Origin: Maylandia zebra
Taxonomy: Eukaryota; Chordata; Actinopteri; Cichliformes; Cichlidae
Direction of reading: 5' to 3'
NCBI RefSeq assembly: GCF_041146795.1
Contig: NC_135186.1
Span: 36,220,867-36,284,866, forward strand
DNA: 64,000 nucleotides
Shown here: in pieces, positions 11,037-23,049 of the stretch
How positions within the stretch are numbered: position 1 is the first letter of the stretch
Layout: each line of letters begins with the position of its first letter
Notes under the pieces: generated by a model
What the model was told of the DNA's origin: nothing
What the model saw: only the letters and a program-made list of their open reading frames with translations
The model's database searches: none
Program-made: the position numbers and the translations under genes

Positions 11037-11599
11037 TGAAGAGGCCTGTATAACACACAGATTTTAGGCTGATAGCCATCTTCACATCTTACTTTCAGCA
11101 AGAAAGTAAGCATATTACTTTGGTTATTAACCACTAAGGTATTTTCTTTTTTTTAGCTGTAAACTAAAACAAAAACAAACAAAAAAAGAACACCTACAGG
11201 CAAAACTAGGCACAATTTAGCTCTATGACAGTACAGAGAAGCTGCCGTAGCGCAGTTAAAATAATGGCCAGCATATGGATTGACTACACACACACACACA
11301 CACAGACAGGAATAATTTACCAAAAACATTACATTACAGAGAACTGAACTTTTCTACAAACAGAGAGATCATAATGGAACAGAAACATCATAAGCAAGGA
11401 TGTTTCTGTTCTTTTTGCTTGTGAATGACCCCTCCAATAAAATGACTAGCTAGTGTTTACAGAAGTGAATATGCATATAACCTCACGTGGTTATTTAAGT
11501 TTTGTAATGAGTGCAAAAACAAAAACAACAGCAACAAAATCAACAACAACAATATTATTAATAATAATAATACCAGAAGAAAGGAATATAATAATGTAG

Positions 11600-11755
11600 A
11601 GCGAAAGATGGCTCCTCCTCCCTGAGCCTGGTTCTTCACGAGGGTTCTTCCTGATAAATTGAAGTTTTTCTTTCCCATTGTTGCCAAAGCACATTCTCAT
11701 AGGGAGTCATATCATGTTGGGGTTTTCAGTGTTTTCTCTCTATTAATGTAGGGTC
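11600..11755 (+). repeat. Degenerate R1 fragment
   Basis: It contains cctgagcctggttcttcac, ttcttcctgataaattgaag and ttgccaaagcacattctc, matching the middle of R1 with many changes. An AAC/ATA-rich simple stretch precedes it (11517-11570). Confidence 0.5.
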
Positions 11756-12012
11756 TTTACCTCACAAACAGCTTGTTCGCCTGGGCCATTCAGGCTGTTA
11801 ACAAACCCTATCCTCTTACGCTCCACCCCTGCCCACTCACCTCACCAATCTGACCCATGGTCTCAGTAACTTTCATATATTTTGCTTGATTGTATATATT
11901 TCTCCTGTTTGTTATTTATTCCTGCTGTTTTACTATTTATATCTTATACCCCCACAGTTGCTATGGAGCACTCATAATTTGGTTGTACATGTAAAATGAC
12001 AATAAAGGGCCA
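11756..12012 (+). repeat. 3' end of an L2/CR1-type LINE (relic)
   Basis: The block contains gccattcaggctgttaacaa, short AT-rich UTR-like sequence, and ends ggttgtacatgtaaaatgac followed by AATAAAG. This matches the usual ending of fish L2-type LINEs. No coding capacity remains. Confidence 0.4.
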
Positions 12013-14578
12013 GAGCACCTCTGACACTTTCTGTGTAATAAGCAGGAATGTAATAACAAGGCAGTGATAACTGATTAAAATGCATCAGGAAGTCTGGAAT
12101 GAACTGAAAACATGTATGCATACATAGTTGTGGGGAGTCCCCCTTACTGGGGGGGGGGCAGGATGACAGACCAGGGGGCTCCTCCAGACAGCATTTTCTA
12201 TCTCCCAGCTGGAGTTTTTGTTTGTCTGTGACTGGAGAGTCAGATTTTTGTTGAGCTTCACACTTGCAGACCTAAGTCAGTTTGCAGAGATCCCTCCCAC
12301 TCTGGCTTTTATGTCCTAGATTTCTTATCTGAAACAGTAATATTTCAGTGACTGCTGCTTGTACCACAGGTTAATACACGCTACTGATCCCTGATAGGAG
12401 AATCATCAATTTTGGCAACAAAGAAGCCTGGTGGATGTTTGTTTACAGTCTGATGATGGGACATCATGCTCTGCATCGTCAAAGTTTGCCTCCTCATTAT
12501 TATTCATACCCAGTAATGTGAAGTATGCTCATATCTACTATAACTGAACCAACCTGGTGCTCTTCATTTATGGAGGCTGTTGAGTCTGAATGTTGGATGT
12601 TGTGTATCTTGTGTTCTCTGGGCTTTGTTGTCCTCAGTCTTTTCGCAGGATCAGAAAACAAAACCAGGAGGCGCGTAAATGTTTCTTCAAATGTTTCTTC
12701 TGGATGATGATAAGACTGTGACACGGGATGCCACCTTTGGTCTTGTGATGAAGCAAAGCTCAGGAAGAAGTGGGATTAAATGGTACCCACATGTGTGCTG
12801 CTGAGAAGGATGTACAGGGGCACCTGCAGCCAAATCCAAGCCTCAGGTTAGTTGTAGTTGCAGAACGCTATAGGACTGAGACAGCTGAGGCATCAAATGT
12901 TTGATTAAACGGATGAAAAAGAGAAGTTTCTTCCCTATAATTATCACTTCTTAAAATCTGTAGCAACTTCAAGTCTTTCAGCATGCTGAGCATGCAAAGA
13001 ATGTGACAATATATTTTTGTTCAATATTTAATTTCTTTTAGTTGCAATTGTTAAATGAAAAAATATATATATTCTTATAATTTAGCAAACTAATTTATCA
13101 AAAAAAATATACATATATCTGTATTAGTTTTAATAAATTAATTTGACACCTGTATTGAAAATACCATATTGTATTCATACAGAATCAGTTTGGTATCATT
13201 GTTTGTCTGCTCACTGATTGTTGAAACTAAGAGCTACTTTGATCTGTTTAGATCTAAAGTATCCAAAGTTGAGCTCTGATGTTTCTTCACCCCTGTGTGT
13301 GTGATATGTGATTCCTACATGCTGGCAGAGCAGCAGTTTGTGCTCACAGATGGTGACGGTGTGGAGAGACGGTGGTGTTTCCTCAGAAGAACCAGCAGAG
13401 TCACTTGCTGACTGATGCTCATCTGCACTGCACAGAGGAAATCAACTGACCGAGGTTTGTCCAGTGACGTGTTATGAATGTATATTTGTTTTATGCTTAC
13501 AGTTATGTTTTTCTTGACAGAGGCTCTGCAGAGGTTAGACAAAGCAGAGAAAACATGTGCTTTACATTTTACTGTGATTTATTGAGATATTTGTTGCCTG
13601 ATGTTCAGCAGGAATGGAGAAATAGAATCAAAGGGAGATGTTTTTGATGTTTTTGTAATGATGTAAGTAAATCTTCAATATTATTTATTTGCTTGGTTAT
13701 ATTAGGAGTGTTTCTGAGTGAGGGGGGAGGAGTCATTATCCAGGTAAAGTGACGTAGATCAGTGGATACACTTGTCTCCTCTTTAAAGGAGACAATCCAA
13801 GTCATCCTTAAATGTTAGTGCTTTCAAATACACAAACATTTTTAAAGGACAAAAATGAACATCCAACTTTGACTGTAACACAAAATAAATCTTTCCATGT
13901 GTGTTTTCAAACTCTCAGATGGGCAGCATATCAGTCTTGGACTGTCTAACCTGCCGGAGCAGCACTGAATGACCACCACACATGAGCATGTTCCTGCAAC
14001 ATTCAGCATCTGATCCTTCATCTGTGTGCTTCTGCTTTTGGTAAGTAGAGTTACCCAACTCCAGTAACTCTACACACATGCCATCCATTTCTGACGGCCT
14101 GGTTACTTCCTGTCAGTTACTTTAGAAACCATGTGGTCACCTGACCTAACACTATTCAAGTGTCACATGTCAAACAGCTGGAGAGGAAACTACACCAGTG
14201 TACTGGGATGTTTCACCAACACGTGCCAGATGCTGTTCCTTCATGGTGACATCACAGAGACAGCCCCACCCACCTCAGGACCTCGCCATTTATCATGATG
14301 ATTATAATGATGACAGCGAGCGGAACTAAGACTGTAAAAATCCACGACCAGAATTTTTCTTTCTAATTATTAATGAATACTGAGAGCCTCTTTCTGTGTT
14401 TTGTATGTTTTGGGGTTGTTTTTTTTACCTCATTTGTTACTAACAAAGTTCACCAAACTCACACAGTTTACATTCTGTATGTTTCCATCTTTACCAGCCA
14501 CACTCTAATTGCATTTAAGAAAATAATCCTTAGAAATCGTCATTTTTCTCTTTTGTAATTGATGATAATTCAGTGAAT
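12013..14578. other. No recognised gene
   Basis: No exon can be supported. There is a short G run at about 12150-12159. Several short ORFs are open by chance and show no family likeness. Confidence 0.3.
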
Positions 14579-14740
14579 ATAAGATAAGATAAGATAACTC
14601 TTTATTGTCATTGCACAGTCATACATAGTACAGTAGTACAATGAAATTGGAAAAACTGTCCTACGTCGGCACTACATATAACACAACACGATATGACACA
14701 TCACAACGTAACAAACAACACAACACAGTAACACACTGCT
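14579..14740 (-). repeat. LINE 3' tail with ATAAG tandem repeats
   Basis: It starts with ataagataagataagataac, then ctttattgtcattgcacagtc. The same design ends the L2-type LINE at 44.83 kb. The tandem run is the 3' tip, so the element is on the minus strand and severely 5'-truncated. Confidence 0.6.
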
Positions 14741-15628
14741 TCCTTCTATTGCGTCACACATTGCTTTAAGTTTTTCAGTGTCCAGTTATTTTTTACTGCT
14801 GTTTAAATTCTCTGAATGTTTGACCCTGTAGACTGTTTGATGGACTGCTTGTCTTCCTGTTTGTAACCGCCGCCTGTTTTTTTTAATAAAGATTTGGATT
14901 TCTGACTTCAACACAGCCTCTGCGTGTCCTCCCTTTGAGTCCTCTTCCTCTGTGAACGTGTTGCATGTGTCACAGATTCATTTTATTAGCAGCTTTCCCA
15001 CAGTGAGTTGCATCAGCATTCATTCACAGCACATTTCAGAAGGATTCAGATTAATACAGTGATCTTATAGTCAGAATGATCCTGACAGAGTGCCACTGTA
15101 AACTATCTTTCATCAGGTAAATTTCAAAGTTCAGTATTTCAAAGCAGGAGTTATGAAGACTCATACTGGCATTAGGACTAATAATATGTACTTACAAAGT
15201 CAAAGTTTTTTAATTATGCTAGAATATTGGAAGACAATCAACTTTTAGTGTTTTCCGCATATTAATTATTCTGAAATAGAGACGTGACCCTAACTGTACA
15301 GAAGCAGTAAACAACTGACAATCTTAACAGACATCATTGGCCTGAGCCGTCATGCACAGTGAGTCTGATCCTTTGCTGTGAGAGTCTGACAAGCATGTTT
15401 CTGGTCAGTTTGGAAGAAATAATATCACAATGTTGATCTTTTTTTCAATATTCCTTCTCTTTTACAACACAAACTGTGATCAAAGGTACTTATGTTCACA
15501 GCATGTAACTATACTGACAGTCCAGGGCATTGTGGTCTGTTGAGCTAGGGTTAGCAATTCAGACATATGTAATCAATATTAAACGTCTCTGACGTGGGCC
15601 ACTGTCCACAGTGTTGGGAAATCCATAC
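14741..15628. other. No recognised gene; isolated poly(A) signal
   Basis: An AATAAAG motif at about 14885 follows a T run and could end a + strand transcript, but no coding sequence upstream could be assigned. The rest is AT-rich and unremarkable. Confidence 0.3.
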
Positions 15629-15773
15629 CAGGCTGGAACGAGTCAAGGTAGGTGAGCATCCACGAGAAGACACAGCAGATGCATCCTACTAATACTGACA
15701 GGACCAGGAGACTCCAGAAACCGAGCATCTTCTCTTCAGTGCCATCCTCGCCTGTCACCCTCTCTGCCCGCAG
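15629..15773 (-). CDS. ARL6IP6-like transmembrane exon
   Basis: A 145-nt minus-strand exon has an acceptor ending ctccatactcag (AG at 15774-15775) and a GTATGG donor at 15627-15628. It encodes LRAERVTGEDGTEEKMLGFW, then a hydrophobic span SLLVLSVLVGCICCVFSW, then MLTYLDSFQPG. The LGFW, CC.FSW and TY.DSF.PG pattern matches ARL6IP6, a small multi-pass protein of the endoplasmic reticulum and nuclear envelope that binds ARL6. The following exon, usually encoding the last two membrane segments, was not found at lower coordinates, and no upstream exon was found. If the donor is not used the frame reads on 16 codons to a stop near 15580. Confidence 0.65.
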
Positions 15774-15775
15774 CT

Positions 15776-17044
15776 GAGTATGGAGTAGATAAGGGCGCAG
15801 AGAAACCCTTATTACTAATTTGTATTATAATTCAATTTTCATGAAATATTCATATTCAGTATTGGTCCTTTTATATTAATAACCACGTATCCACCCAGGC
15901 TCATGGTGGGGCAGGGCTCTGTCCTGGGATACTTGAGTACAAGGTAATGTACACCCTGACCAGGTATCCAGTCTGTCAGAATTGTTTTCAATATTTGGTT
16001 CAAAAATATGAGTGACAACAAAAATCCAACTAGGATTCTTGCATATGATGAATGAAGTCTGTCTTTGACTGAATTGTCCAGCTGATCCATCAAACCCCCA
16101 GCAGGTGAACCTTATTCATGACATAACACCGCGACAATGTAAAAAATGAAACAGCAACAGTCTAAATGTAAAGTGCATTCTAAAGTCCTCTTCAATAAAT
16201 CATATGCAAAGAGTCATTCAGGACTGTAAAACGTGAACTACAGAACCCAGAGTCTTCATCATTAAATCTCTGGTTGCTTCGTTTTTCTATCCTATATCAG
16301 ATACTTTAAGGTTAGGTTAGGTAAACTTGCATTCTCATGGTGAGGCAAAATGCTTTATGTGTGTGTGTGCGTGTCATGAACGGCTATAAAAGGCCTATAA
16401 TTAAAGAACAAAGCGGGGTTTGAGTTCGAGTTGCGGCAGACTGTCACTACTTGTAAATGGAACGCAGCCTTCCTACGGCGGACAGCTAATAACAGGAATC
16501 GGACGCGGTCCACCCAAGTCCACAGCAACCACCATAGCAACCGCCTAGCATGACCTTAAAAACATATTCTGTCTTCATAACTATCAAAACCATGAAATGA
16601 TTTGCAAAGTGTGAAAGTGTTACAGCTGCAGAGAGCTATGGCGGTATCTTTGGAAGCTGTTTACACAGCTAATAATATACGATGTAACCATGGAGACAGT
16701 CAGTCACGTGAGCTAGCGGTGCATGTTTACTACAGTGAATAAGGTGATTGTGTGCACAGCGTCCACACGCTGCAGAGGGTAAAGACATTACTTCAATATT
16801 GTTTTATATTGATATATATTTGCCTTCTGTTGACCATCACCTCAGGTTCACCATTACAGTTTCAGCATACAGATGCACACTGTCTAAATATCAACACATT
16901 CAAAAACTCATGTCTCAGAAATAAGCACAGCTGTTCATGTTTGTCATTAGAGTTTTATTTGTAAGAAAATTATGAACTTCATATTGTGTATCAAATAAAA
17001 GAACATTTCACAACTCTGAGTCAACAGAAACAGGAAACAGAAAT
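15776..17044. other. No recognised exon; CpG-bearing patch
   Basis: From about 16400 to 16720 the sequence is richer in CG dinucleotides than its surroundings (cggacgcggtcc, cacgtgagctagcggtgc). That could mark a promoter, perhaps of the ARL6IP6-like gene on the minus strand, but no first exon could be read. Confidence 0.25.
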
Positions 17045-17049
17045 GTCTC

Positions 17050-17713
17050 TGAAGGAAATTTCCGTCCCCGGTTTCCTCCAAGGCGTGAGCGATAAGCAGA
17101 GTTTTGTCCTTTCCTTATAAGATTCCTAATTATTCAAAGTAACACTCAGGTATGCCGCTCAGCTGGGTTAGTTACGACGTCGGGAGCAGCTTGGGAGAAC
17201 AAGGAAACACAGACTGCTTCAGGTTGCCTTCCCAAATCGACTCAAAGGTTTATTTAGTACATAACAGCTTATATAGAGGAAAAAAAGGTTCGTGTGTCAG
17301 CAGGTTCCGGTACAGACCAAATAAGGAAACGTCTTCCTGCCTTCTGAGCAAAGAAGTATCCTTTGTGTAGTTTATCTCTTCAGTTACAATTTATGATCAT
17401 CCCAGCAAAATACACTCCTAGACATAGAATACAGAGTTCTTTCATTAGTGAATTCTGAAACAAACCACCTGGCCTTTAACGAGCCTTTTTCTAAGAGATA
17501 AAGAAGGGAGGATGGGAGTAAGGAAGTGGTCTCGTCTCTGTGGTATTTTCGACCTTGGGGTACCAGCCTGTGATTCTTACACATCAATTCTTGGGTCAGA
17601 GAGAAAGAGAAAAACAACTAGTAAATGGGCCTTATTGAGTAACTCTTTTCTGTATAATATCACTACAAAACAATATCCTGTAAATGCTACCATGGTATCA
17701 AAATATCACAACA
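17050..17713 (-). repeat. Solo LTR, family A, copy 1
   Basis: On the minus strand this 664-bp block starts TGTTGTGATATTTTGATACC and ends TTCCTTCA, the TG...CA ends of an LTR. It is flanked by GTCTC on both sides (17045-17049 and 17714-17718), a perfect 5-bp target duplication. A second copy of the same family lies at 23741-24419. No internal retroviral sequence is attached, so this is a solo LTR left by recombination between two LTRs. Confidence 0.88.
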
Positions 17714-17774
17714 GTCTCTAATGTAGACATGTACAGTGTAGTGTAAGCATTAAAAGATCATAAAAGAAAACACT

Positions 17775-20719
17775 CATAAGACCCTTATGAAAAGGACACC
17801 GAGGGAACAGTTTACCCTGCCCGGGATAGGGTTACCGGGGCCCCGCCCTGGAGCCAGGCCCGGGGAGGGTGCCCGAGGGCGAGCGTCTGGTGGCCGGGCC
17901 TTAGTCCATGGGGCCCGGCCGGGCACAGCCCGAAGAGGAGACATGGGCCCATCCTCCCGCAGGCCCACCACCCGCAGGAGGCGCCATAGGGGTCGGGTGC
18001 ATTGTGTGCCGGGTGGCGGCCAGGAGTGGAGGCCCTGGCGGACTGACCCCCGGCTGCCAAGACTGGCAATAGGGACATGGAATGTCACCTCTCTGGTGGG
18101 GAAGGAGCCTGAGTTAGTGCGTGAGGTTGAGAGGTACCGGCTAGATATAGTTGGGCTCACCTCTACGCATGGCTTGGGCTCTGGAACCAGTCTCCTGGAG
18201 AGGGGCTGGACTCTGTCTCAGTCTGGAGTTGCCCCTGGTGAGAGGCGGCGGGCTGGGGTGGGTATTCTAATATCCCCTCGGCTTGCTGCCGGTACGTTGG
18301 GGTTTTTCCCGGTGGACGAGAGGGTTTGTTCCCTGCGCCTTAGGGTCGGGGAACGGGTCCTGACTGTCATCTGCGCTTATGCGCCGAGTGGCAGTTCAGA
18401 GTACCCAGCCTTCTTAGAGTCCCTGGGGGGGGGGGGGGGGGGGGGGGGGGGGGTGCTGGAGGGTGCTCCACCTGGAGACTCTGTTGTCCTGCTGGGAGAC
18501 TTCAATGCTCACGTGGGTAACGACAGCGAGACCTGGAGGGGCGTGATTGGGAGGAACGGCCTCCCTGATCTGAACCCGAGTGGTGCTTTGTTATTGGACT
18601 TCTGTGCTAATCACAGTTTGGCCATAACGAACACCCTGTTCGAACATAAGAGTGTCCATAAGTGCACGTGGCACCAGGACGCTCTAGGCCGTAGGTCGAT
18701 GATCGATTTTGTAGTCGTATCAGCAGACCTGCGACCATATGTTCTGGACACTCGGGTAAAGAGAGGGGCTGAGCTGTCAACTGATCACCACCTGGTGGTG
18801 AGTTGGATCAGGTGGCGGGGGAGGACGCTGGACAGACCTGGTGCACCTAAACGCGTAGTGAGGGTGTGCTGGGAACGTCTAGCAGAGGCCCCAGTCCGCG
18901 AGATCTTCAACGCACACCTCCGGCAGAGCTTCAACAGCATTCCGAGGGAGACTGGGGACATTGAGTCCGAATGGACCATGTTCAGCGTCTCCATTGCCGA
19001 AGCTGCGGCATTGAGCTGCGGCCGCAAGGTGGTTGGTGCCTGCCGTGGTGGTAATCCCCGAACCAAATGGTGGACACCAGAGGTGAAGGGAGCCACCAGG
19101 CTGAAGAAGGAGTCCTATCGGGCTTGGTTAGCCTGTGGGACTCCGGAGGCAGCCGACAGGTATCGACAGGCCAAGCGGAATGCAGCTCGGGCAGTGGCTG
19201 AAGCAAAAACTCGGGTGTGGGAGGAGTTCGGAGAGGCCATGGAAAAAGACTTTCGGACTGCCTCGAAGAGATTCTGGCAAACCGTCAGACGTCTCAGGAG
19301 GGGAAAGCGGTGCTCTACCTGCACTGTGTATACTGCTGGCGGAGCGCTGCTGACGTCGACTGAGAAAATTGTCAGGCGGTGGAAGGAATACTTCGAGGAC
19401 CTCCTTAATCCCACTGACACGTCTTCCAAGGAGGAAGCAGAGTCTGGGGATGAGGGGAATGACCCGCCAATTTCCGGGGGCGAGGTCACTGAGGCAGTTA
19501 AACAACTCCTTGGTGGCAGAGCCCCCGGTGTTGATGAGGTCCGCCCCGAGTTCCTGAAGGCTCTGGACATTGTAGGGCTGTCCTGGTTGACACGCCTCTG
19601 CAATGTAGCGTGGAGATCAGGGGCAGTACCTGTGGACTGGCAGACCGGGGTGGTGGTCCCCATCTTTAAGAAGGGGGACCGGAGGGTGTGTTCCAACTAC
19701 AGGGGGATCACACTCCTCAGCCTCCCTGGGAAAGTCTATGCCAGGGTGCTGGAAAGGAGAGTTCGTCCGTTAGTCGAACCTCGGATACAGGAGGAACAAT
19801 GCGGTTTTCGTCCTGGTCGCGGAACACTGGACCAGCTCTTTATCCTCTCCAGGATACTTGAGGGTGCATGGGAGTTTGCCCAACCAGTCTACATGTGTTT
19901 TGTGGACTTGGAGAAGGCATTCGACCGTGTCCCTCGGGGTGTCCTGTGGGAGGTGTTGCGGGAATATGGGGTGTCTGGCCCATTGCTACTGGCCATTCGA
20001 TCCCTATACAACCGTTGCAAGAGCTTGGTTCGCATTGCCGGCAATAAGTCGGACTCGTTCCCGGTGGGTGATGGGCTCCGCCAGGGCTGCCCTTTGTCTC
20101 CGGTTCTGTTCATAATTTTTATGGACAGAATTTCTAGGCGCAGCCAAGTGGCGGAGGGCTTTCGCTTTGGTGGCCTCAGAATCTCATCTCTGATTTTTGC
20201 AGATGATGTGGTTCTGTTGGCTTCATCGGGTGAGGGCCTCCAGCTCGCACTGGAACGGTTCGCAGCCGAGTGTGAAGCAGCGGGAATGAGGATCAGCACC
20301 TCCAAATCTGAGGCCATGGTTCTCAGCCGGAAAAGGGTGGAGTGCCCACTCCGGGTCGGGGATGAGTTCCTGCCCCAAGTGGAGGGGCTCAGAGTAGAGC
20401 AGCTGCTGCTCCACATCGAAAGGAGCCAGCTGAGGTGGTTCGGGCATCTGACAAGGATGCCCCCTGGGCGCCTCCTGGGTGAGGTGTTCCAGGCATGTCC
20501 CACCGGGAGGAGGCCCCGGGGCAGACCCAGGACACGCTGGAGAGATTATATCTCTCGGCTGGCCTGGGAACGCCTTGGTATTCCCCCGGATAAGCTGGAG
20601 GAGGTGGCTGGGGAGAGGGAGATCTGGGCCTCTTTGCTTAGGCTACTGCCCCCGCGACCCGGCCCCGGATAAAGCGGATGAAGATGGATGGATGGATGGA
20701 TGGATGGATGGATGGATGG
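17775..20719 (+). mobile_element. Rex3 (RTE-clade) LINE
   Basis: The element is flanked by a perfect 13-bp duplication, AAAAGAAAACACT, at 17762-17774 and 20720-20732. It runs from a short 5' leader through one long ORF to a GATG tandem tail (about 20681-20719), the tail type of Rex3. It carries no internal interruption. Its length of 2945 bp is shorter than a typical element because of an in-frame deletion in the ORF. The clean duplication and open frame point to a recent insertion. Confidence 0.93.
17787..20672 (+). CDS. Rex3 polyprotein: endonuclease and reverse transcriptase
   Basis: The ORF of 961 codons starts at ATG 17787. After a basic, proline-rich start, an apurinic-type endonuclease follows: [17 protein letters not shown], and the DHHLV catalytic end. 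Reverse transcriptase begins near residue 570 with [10 protein letters not shown], then [23 protein letters not shown], the catalytic FADDVVLLA, and a C-terminal [12 protein letters not shown] and [12 protein letters not shown]. The protein nicks DNA and copies its own RNA at the target. Two oddities stand out. A 29-G run at 18425-18453 encodes extra glycines without breaking the frame. The RT thumb appears shortened: QVEG joins directly to [12 protein letters not shown] near 20385, where related proteins have roughly 100 more residues. Activity is therefore doubtful. Confidence 0.92.
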   Translation: MKRTPREQFTLPGIGLPGPRPGARPGEGARGRASGGRALVHGARPGTARRGDMGPSSRRPTTRRRRHRGRVHCVPGGGQEWRPWRTDPRLPRLAIGTWNVTSLVGKEPELVREVERYRLDIVGLTSTHGLGSGTSLLERGWTLSQSGVAPGERRRAGVGILISPRLAAGTLGFFPVDERVCSLRLRVGERVLTVICAYAPSGSSEYPAFLESLGGGGGGGGGVLEGAPPGDSVVLLGDFNAHVGNDSETWRGVIGRNGLPDLNPSGALLLDFCANHSLAITNTLFEHKSVHKCTWHQDALGRRSMIDFVVVSADLRPYVLDTRVKRGAELSTDHHLVVSWIRWRGRTLDRPGAPKRVVRVCWERLAEAPVREIFNAHLRQSFNSIPRETGDIESEWTMFSVSIAEAAALSCGRKVVGACRGGNPRTKWWTPEVKGATRLKKESYRAWLACGTPEAADRYRQAKRNAARAVAEAKTRVWEEFGEAMEKDFRTASKRFWQTVRRLRRGKRCSTCTVYTAGGALLTSTEKIVRRWKEYFEDLLNPTDTSSKEEAESGDEGNDPPISGGEVTEAVKQLLGGRAPGVDEVRPEFLKALDIVGLSWLTRLCNVAWRSGAVPVDWQTGVVVPIFKKGDRRVCSNYRGITLLSLPGKVYARVLERRVRPLVEPRIQEEQCGFRPGRGTLDQLFILSRILEGAWEFAQPVYMCFVDLEKAFDRVPRGVLWEVLREYGVSGPLLLAIRSLYNRCKSLVRIAGNKSDSFPVGDGLRQGCPLSPVLFIIFMDRISRRSQVAEGFRFGGLRISSLIFADDVVLLASSGEGLQLALERFAAECEAAGMRISTSKSEAMVLSRKRVECPLRVGDEFLPQVEGLRVEQLLLHIERSQLRWFGHLTRMPPGRLLGEVFQACPTGRRPRGRPRTRWRDYISRLAWERLGIPPDKLEEVAGEREIWASLLRLLPPRPGPG

Positions 20720-20732
20720 AAAAGAAAACACT

Positions 20733-21102
20733 AACATTTATGTGAAACTAATTGTAATAAAAAAATGAACAGGTGGTTAATAGATGTAAAAGAAAGAATC
20801 TGAAAACAACACTTTTTTGGTCTAAGTGATCAAAGTAGAAAACAAAACTGATGTTCAAAAACAAACCGTAGCTGCACTAATATTACACATCTCCATTGTT
20901 GTGGTGAACAGACATGTTGCTTTTAAAACCACATGCAGTGTGTGACCATGACTGTTCACTGAGACCATGGCTGTGTCCCAATTAAGAGACTGCATGCTTG
21001 AAGTACGCATTTTAAGTGCGGTTACGTCACCGCCACGCGACGACGGCTGTCCCAATTCGAAGTGTACTTCAAATGCATACTCCAAATGCGCCGTCGATTT
21101 CC
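20733..21102. other. Flank between Rex3 and the L1-type LINE; possible DNA-transposon fragment
   Basis: From about 20970 the sequence has ctgtgtcccaattaagagac, aagtacgcattttaagtgcg and tgtcccaattcgaag. This is wording I associate with non-autonomous hAT-like elements of fish. The L1-type LINE interrupts it. No terminal repeat pair was found, so this is only a suggestion. Confidence 0.3.
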
Positions 21103-22660
21103 TTTTTTTTTTTTTTTTTTTTCAAAATATTAAACTTTATTAAGAAACAGTATACAGAACATGTATACAATCAGAACAAAATTAACATATGCCAGGGGGT
21201 GTAATACAAAGAATTACATACATTCAAATAATTTGTAATTACTACAAATAGTAATAGTTTTCATAGCCTTTTTGTTAAGTGATCCACTAATCAATTTTAT
21301 GTAACATAAAACATCATTATAGTAATGTTTAAAATTAGGTTTTCTGTTACTGTATTTGCATTTGTGAAAATAAAATTTAGCTAAGATAACTAATAAGTTT
21401 ATTATAAAGTAAACATCTTTTTTTTGCCTTCGAAAGAAACAAAATACAACATTTTCCCATTTCACAGTAAAGTCATTATAGAGATGTCCAGCAATGAATC
21501 TACTGAAGTCTTTCCAAAATGTTCTAGCGTATGAACAGATCCAGAAGAGGTGTTGCACAGTCTCAGGATGGCTTCCACAAAATCCACAGTTCACATTTAT
21601 GTCCCTTTTGAACTTCGTCATGTAATGATTAGCAGGATAAAATTTATGCAATATTTTAAATGAGACTTCCTTCACTTTATTCGTTACCAGATACTTGTTA
21701 GGAATTGTCCATACTCTTTTCCAGTTAATGTCACTGACAAAGGAATTCCAATAAGAGACCACATGTGGGATAGTTAGAGATTCTGTCTGGAACAAAGCAC
21801 GAATATTCTTATTACTTTTACTGTGGTTTGTTAGACAGATTCTTCCTATGTGTGAATCTAAAGGGTTGGGGAGAGAAACAGATGATATGCAAGGTTGAAT
21901 ACCTTTAAAAAGCATTATAATACCCGTAGGTATTGCATCAAATAATATGGCATATTCTTTGGGTGTGGCTGGAAATTTATAGGTGTTTAAAAATTCTGAA
22001 TAGGACATGAGCTGCCCATTAGGATTAAACAGCTGATTCACTAAAACAATCCGTTTCTCAACCCACCTAGAAAAAAATAATGATTTATTTTTATACACTA
22101 TGTTCCTATTATTCCAAATTGAATACGTATGGGGTGTAAAGTTGTGTTTATATATAAGGGACCAAGCTAATAGAACTTGTTTGTGAAACATCGAGAGCTT
22201 TTCTGGAAGCTTATCTATATTATAATCACAACCTAAGATAAAACTTAGACCACCAAACTTAGAGAAAATGTAGTGAGGAATAAAATTCCAAATGGATACC
22301 GGATTTTTAAGAAAATGTTTAGCCCAATTAATCTTAAATGTATTGTTTAGAGTAGTAAAATCCATAACATTGAGACCACCGTGTTCATAGTCATTCATCA
22401 ATACACTTTTTCTGATGTAATGTGTCCGGTTTTTCCAAAGGAAGTTGAAGAGCATTCGGTCAATATCCTTACAAGTTTTGCCGTCCACATGCAGAGAAAT
22501 TGCTGCATAAGTCAGTCGAGACAGACCTTCTGCTTTTGAGAGCAATACCCTTCCTCTTATACTTAAATCTCTCTGCAACCATTGATTTAATTTGGTTTGA
22601 GATTTTTTAATAATTGGGGGAAAAATTAGTAAAATTCTGTCTTTTGTATCTTTGCAGATA

Positions 22661-23049
22661 TTCCCATCCATCCATTCGCTTCCGCTTATCCTTTTCAGGG
22701 TCGCGGGGGGCGCTGGAGCCTATCCCAGCTGTCATAGGGCGAGAGGCAGGGTACACCCTGGACAGGTCGCCAGTCTGTCGCAGGGCTAACACATAGGGAC
22801 AGACAACCATTCGCACTCACATTCACTCGCACATTCACACCTAGTGGCAATTTGGATTATCCAATTAACCTATCCCCACAAGTTGCATGTCTTTGGACGG
22901 TGGGAGGAAGCCGGAGTACCCGGAGAGAACCCACGCAAACACGGGGAGAACATGCAAACTCCACACAGAAAGACCCCGGCCTGATGGTGGAATTGAACTC
23001 AGGACCTTCTTGCTGTGCGGCAACAGTGCTAACCACCGTGCCACCGTTC
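22661..23049 (-). mobile_element. SINE-like element with a Rex3-type tail
   Basis: This 389-bp insertion inside the LINE ORF is flanked by a 12-bp duplication, TCTTTGCAGATA (22649-22660 and 23050-23061). On the minus strand it ends ggataagcggaagcgaatgg atgg, very similar to the end of the Rex3 element at 20660-20700 (ggataaagcggatgaagatg). That points to mobilisation by an RTE/Rex3 enzyme. It includes the block agttgcatgtctttggacgg and ccggagtacccggagagaac. It has no coding capacity. Confidence 0.8.

Noticed and set aside
18785-20503. Several minus-strand ORFs opposite the Rex3 ORF
   Set aside because: Shadows of a GC-rich coding sequence.
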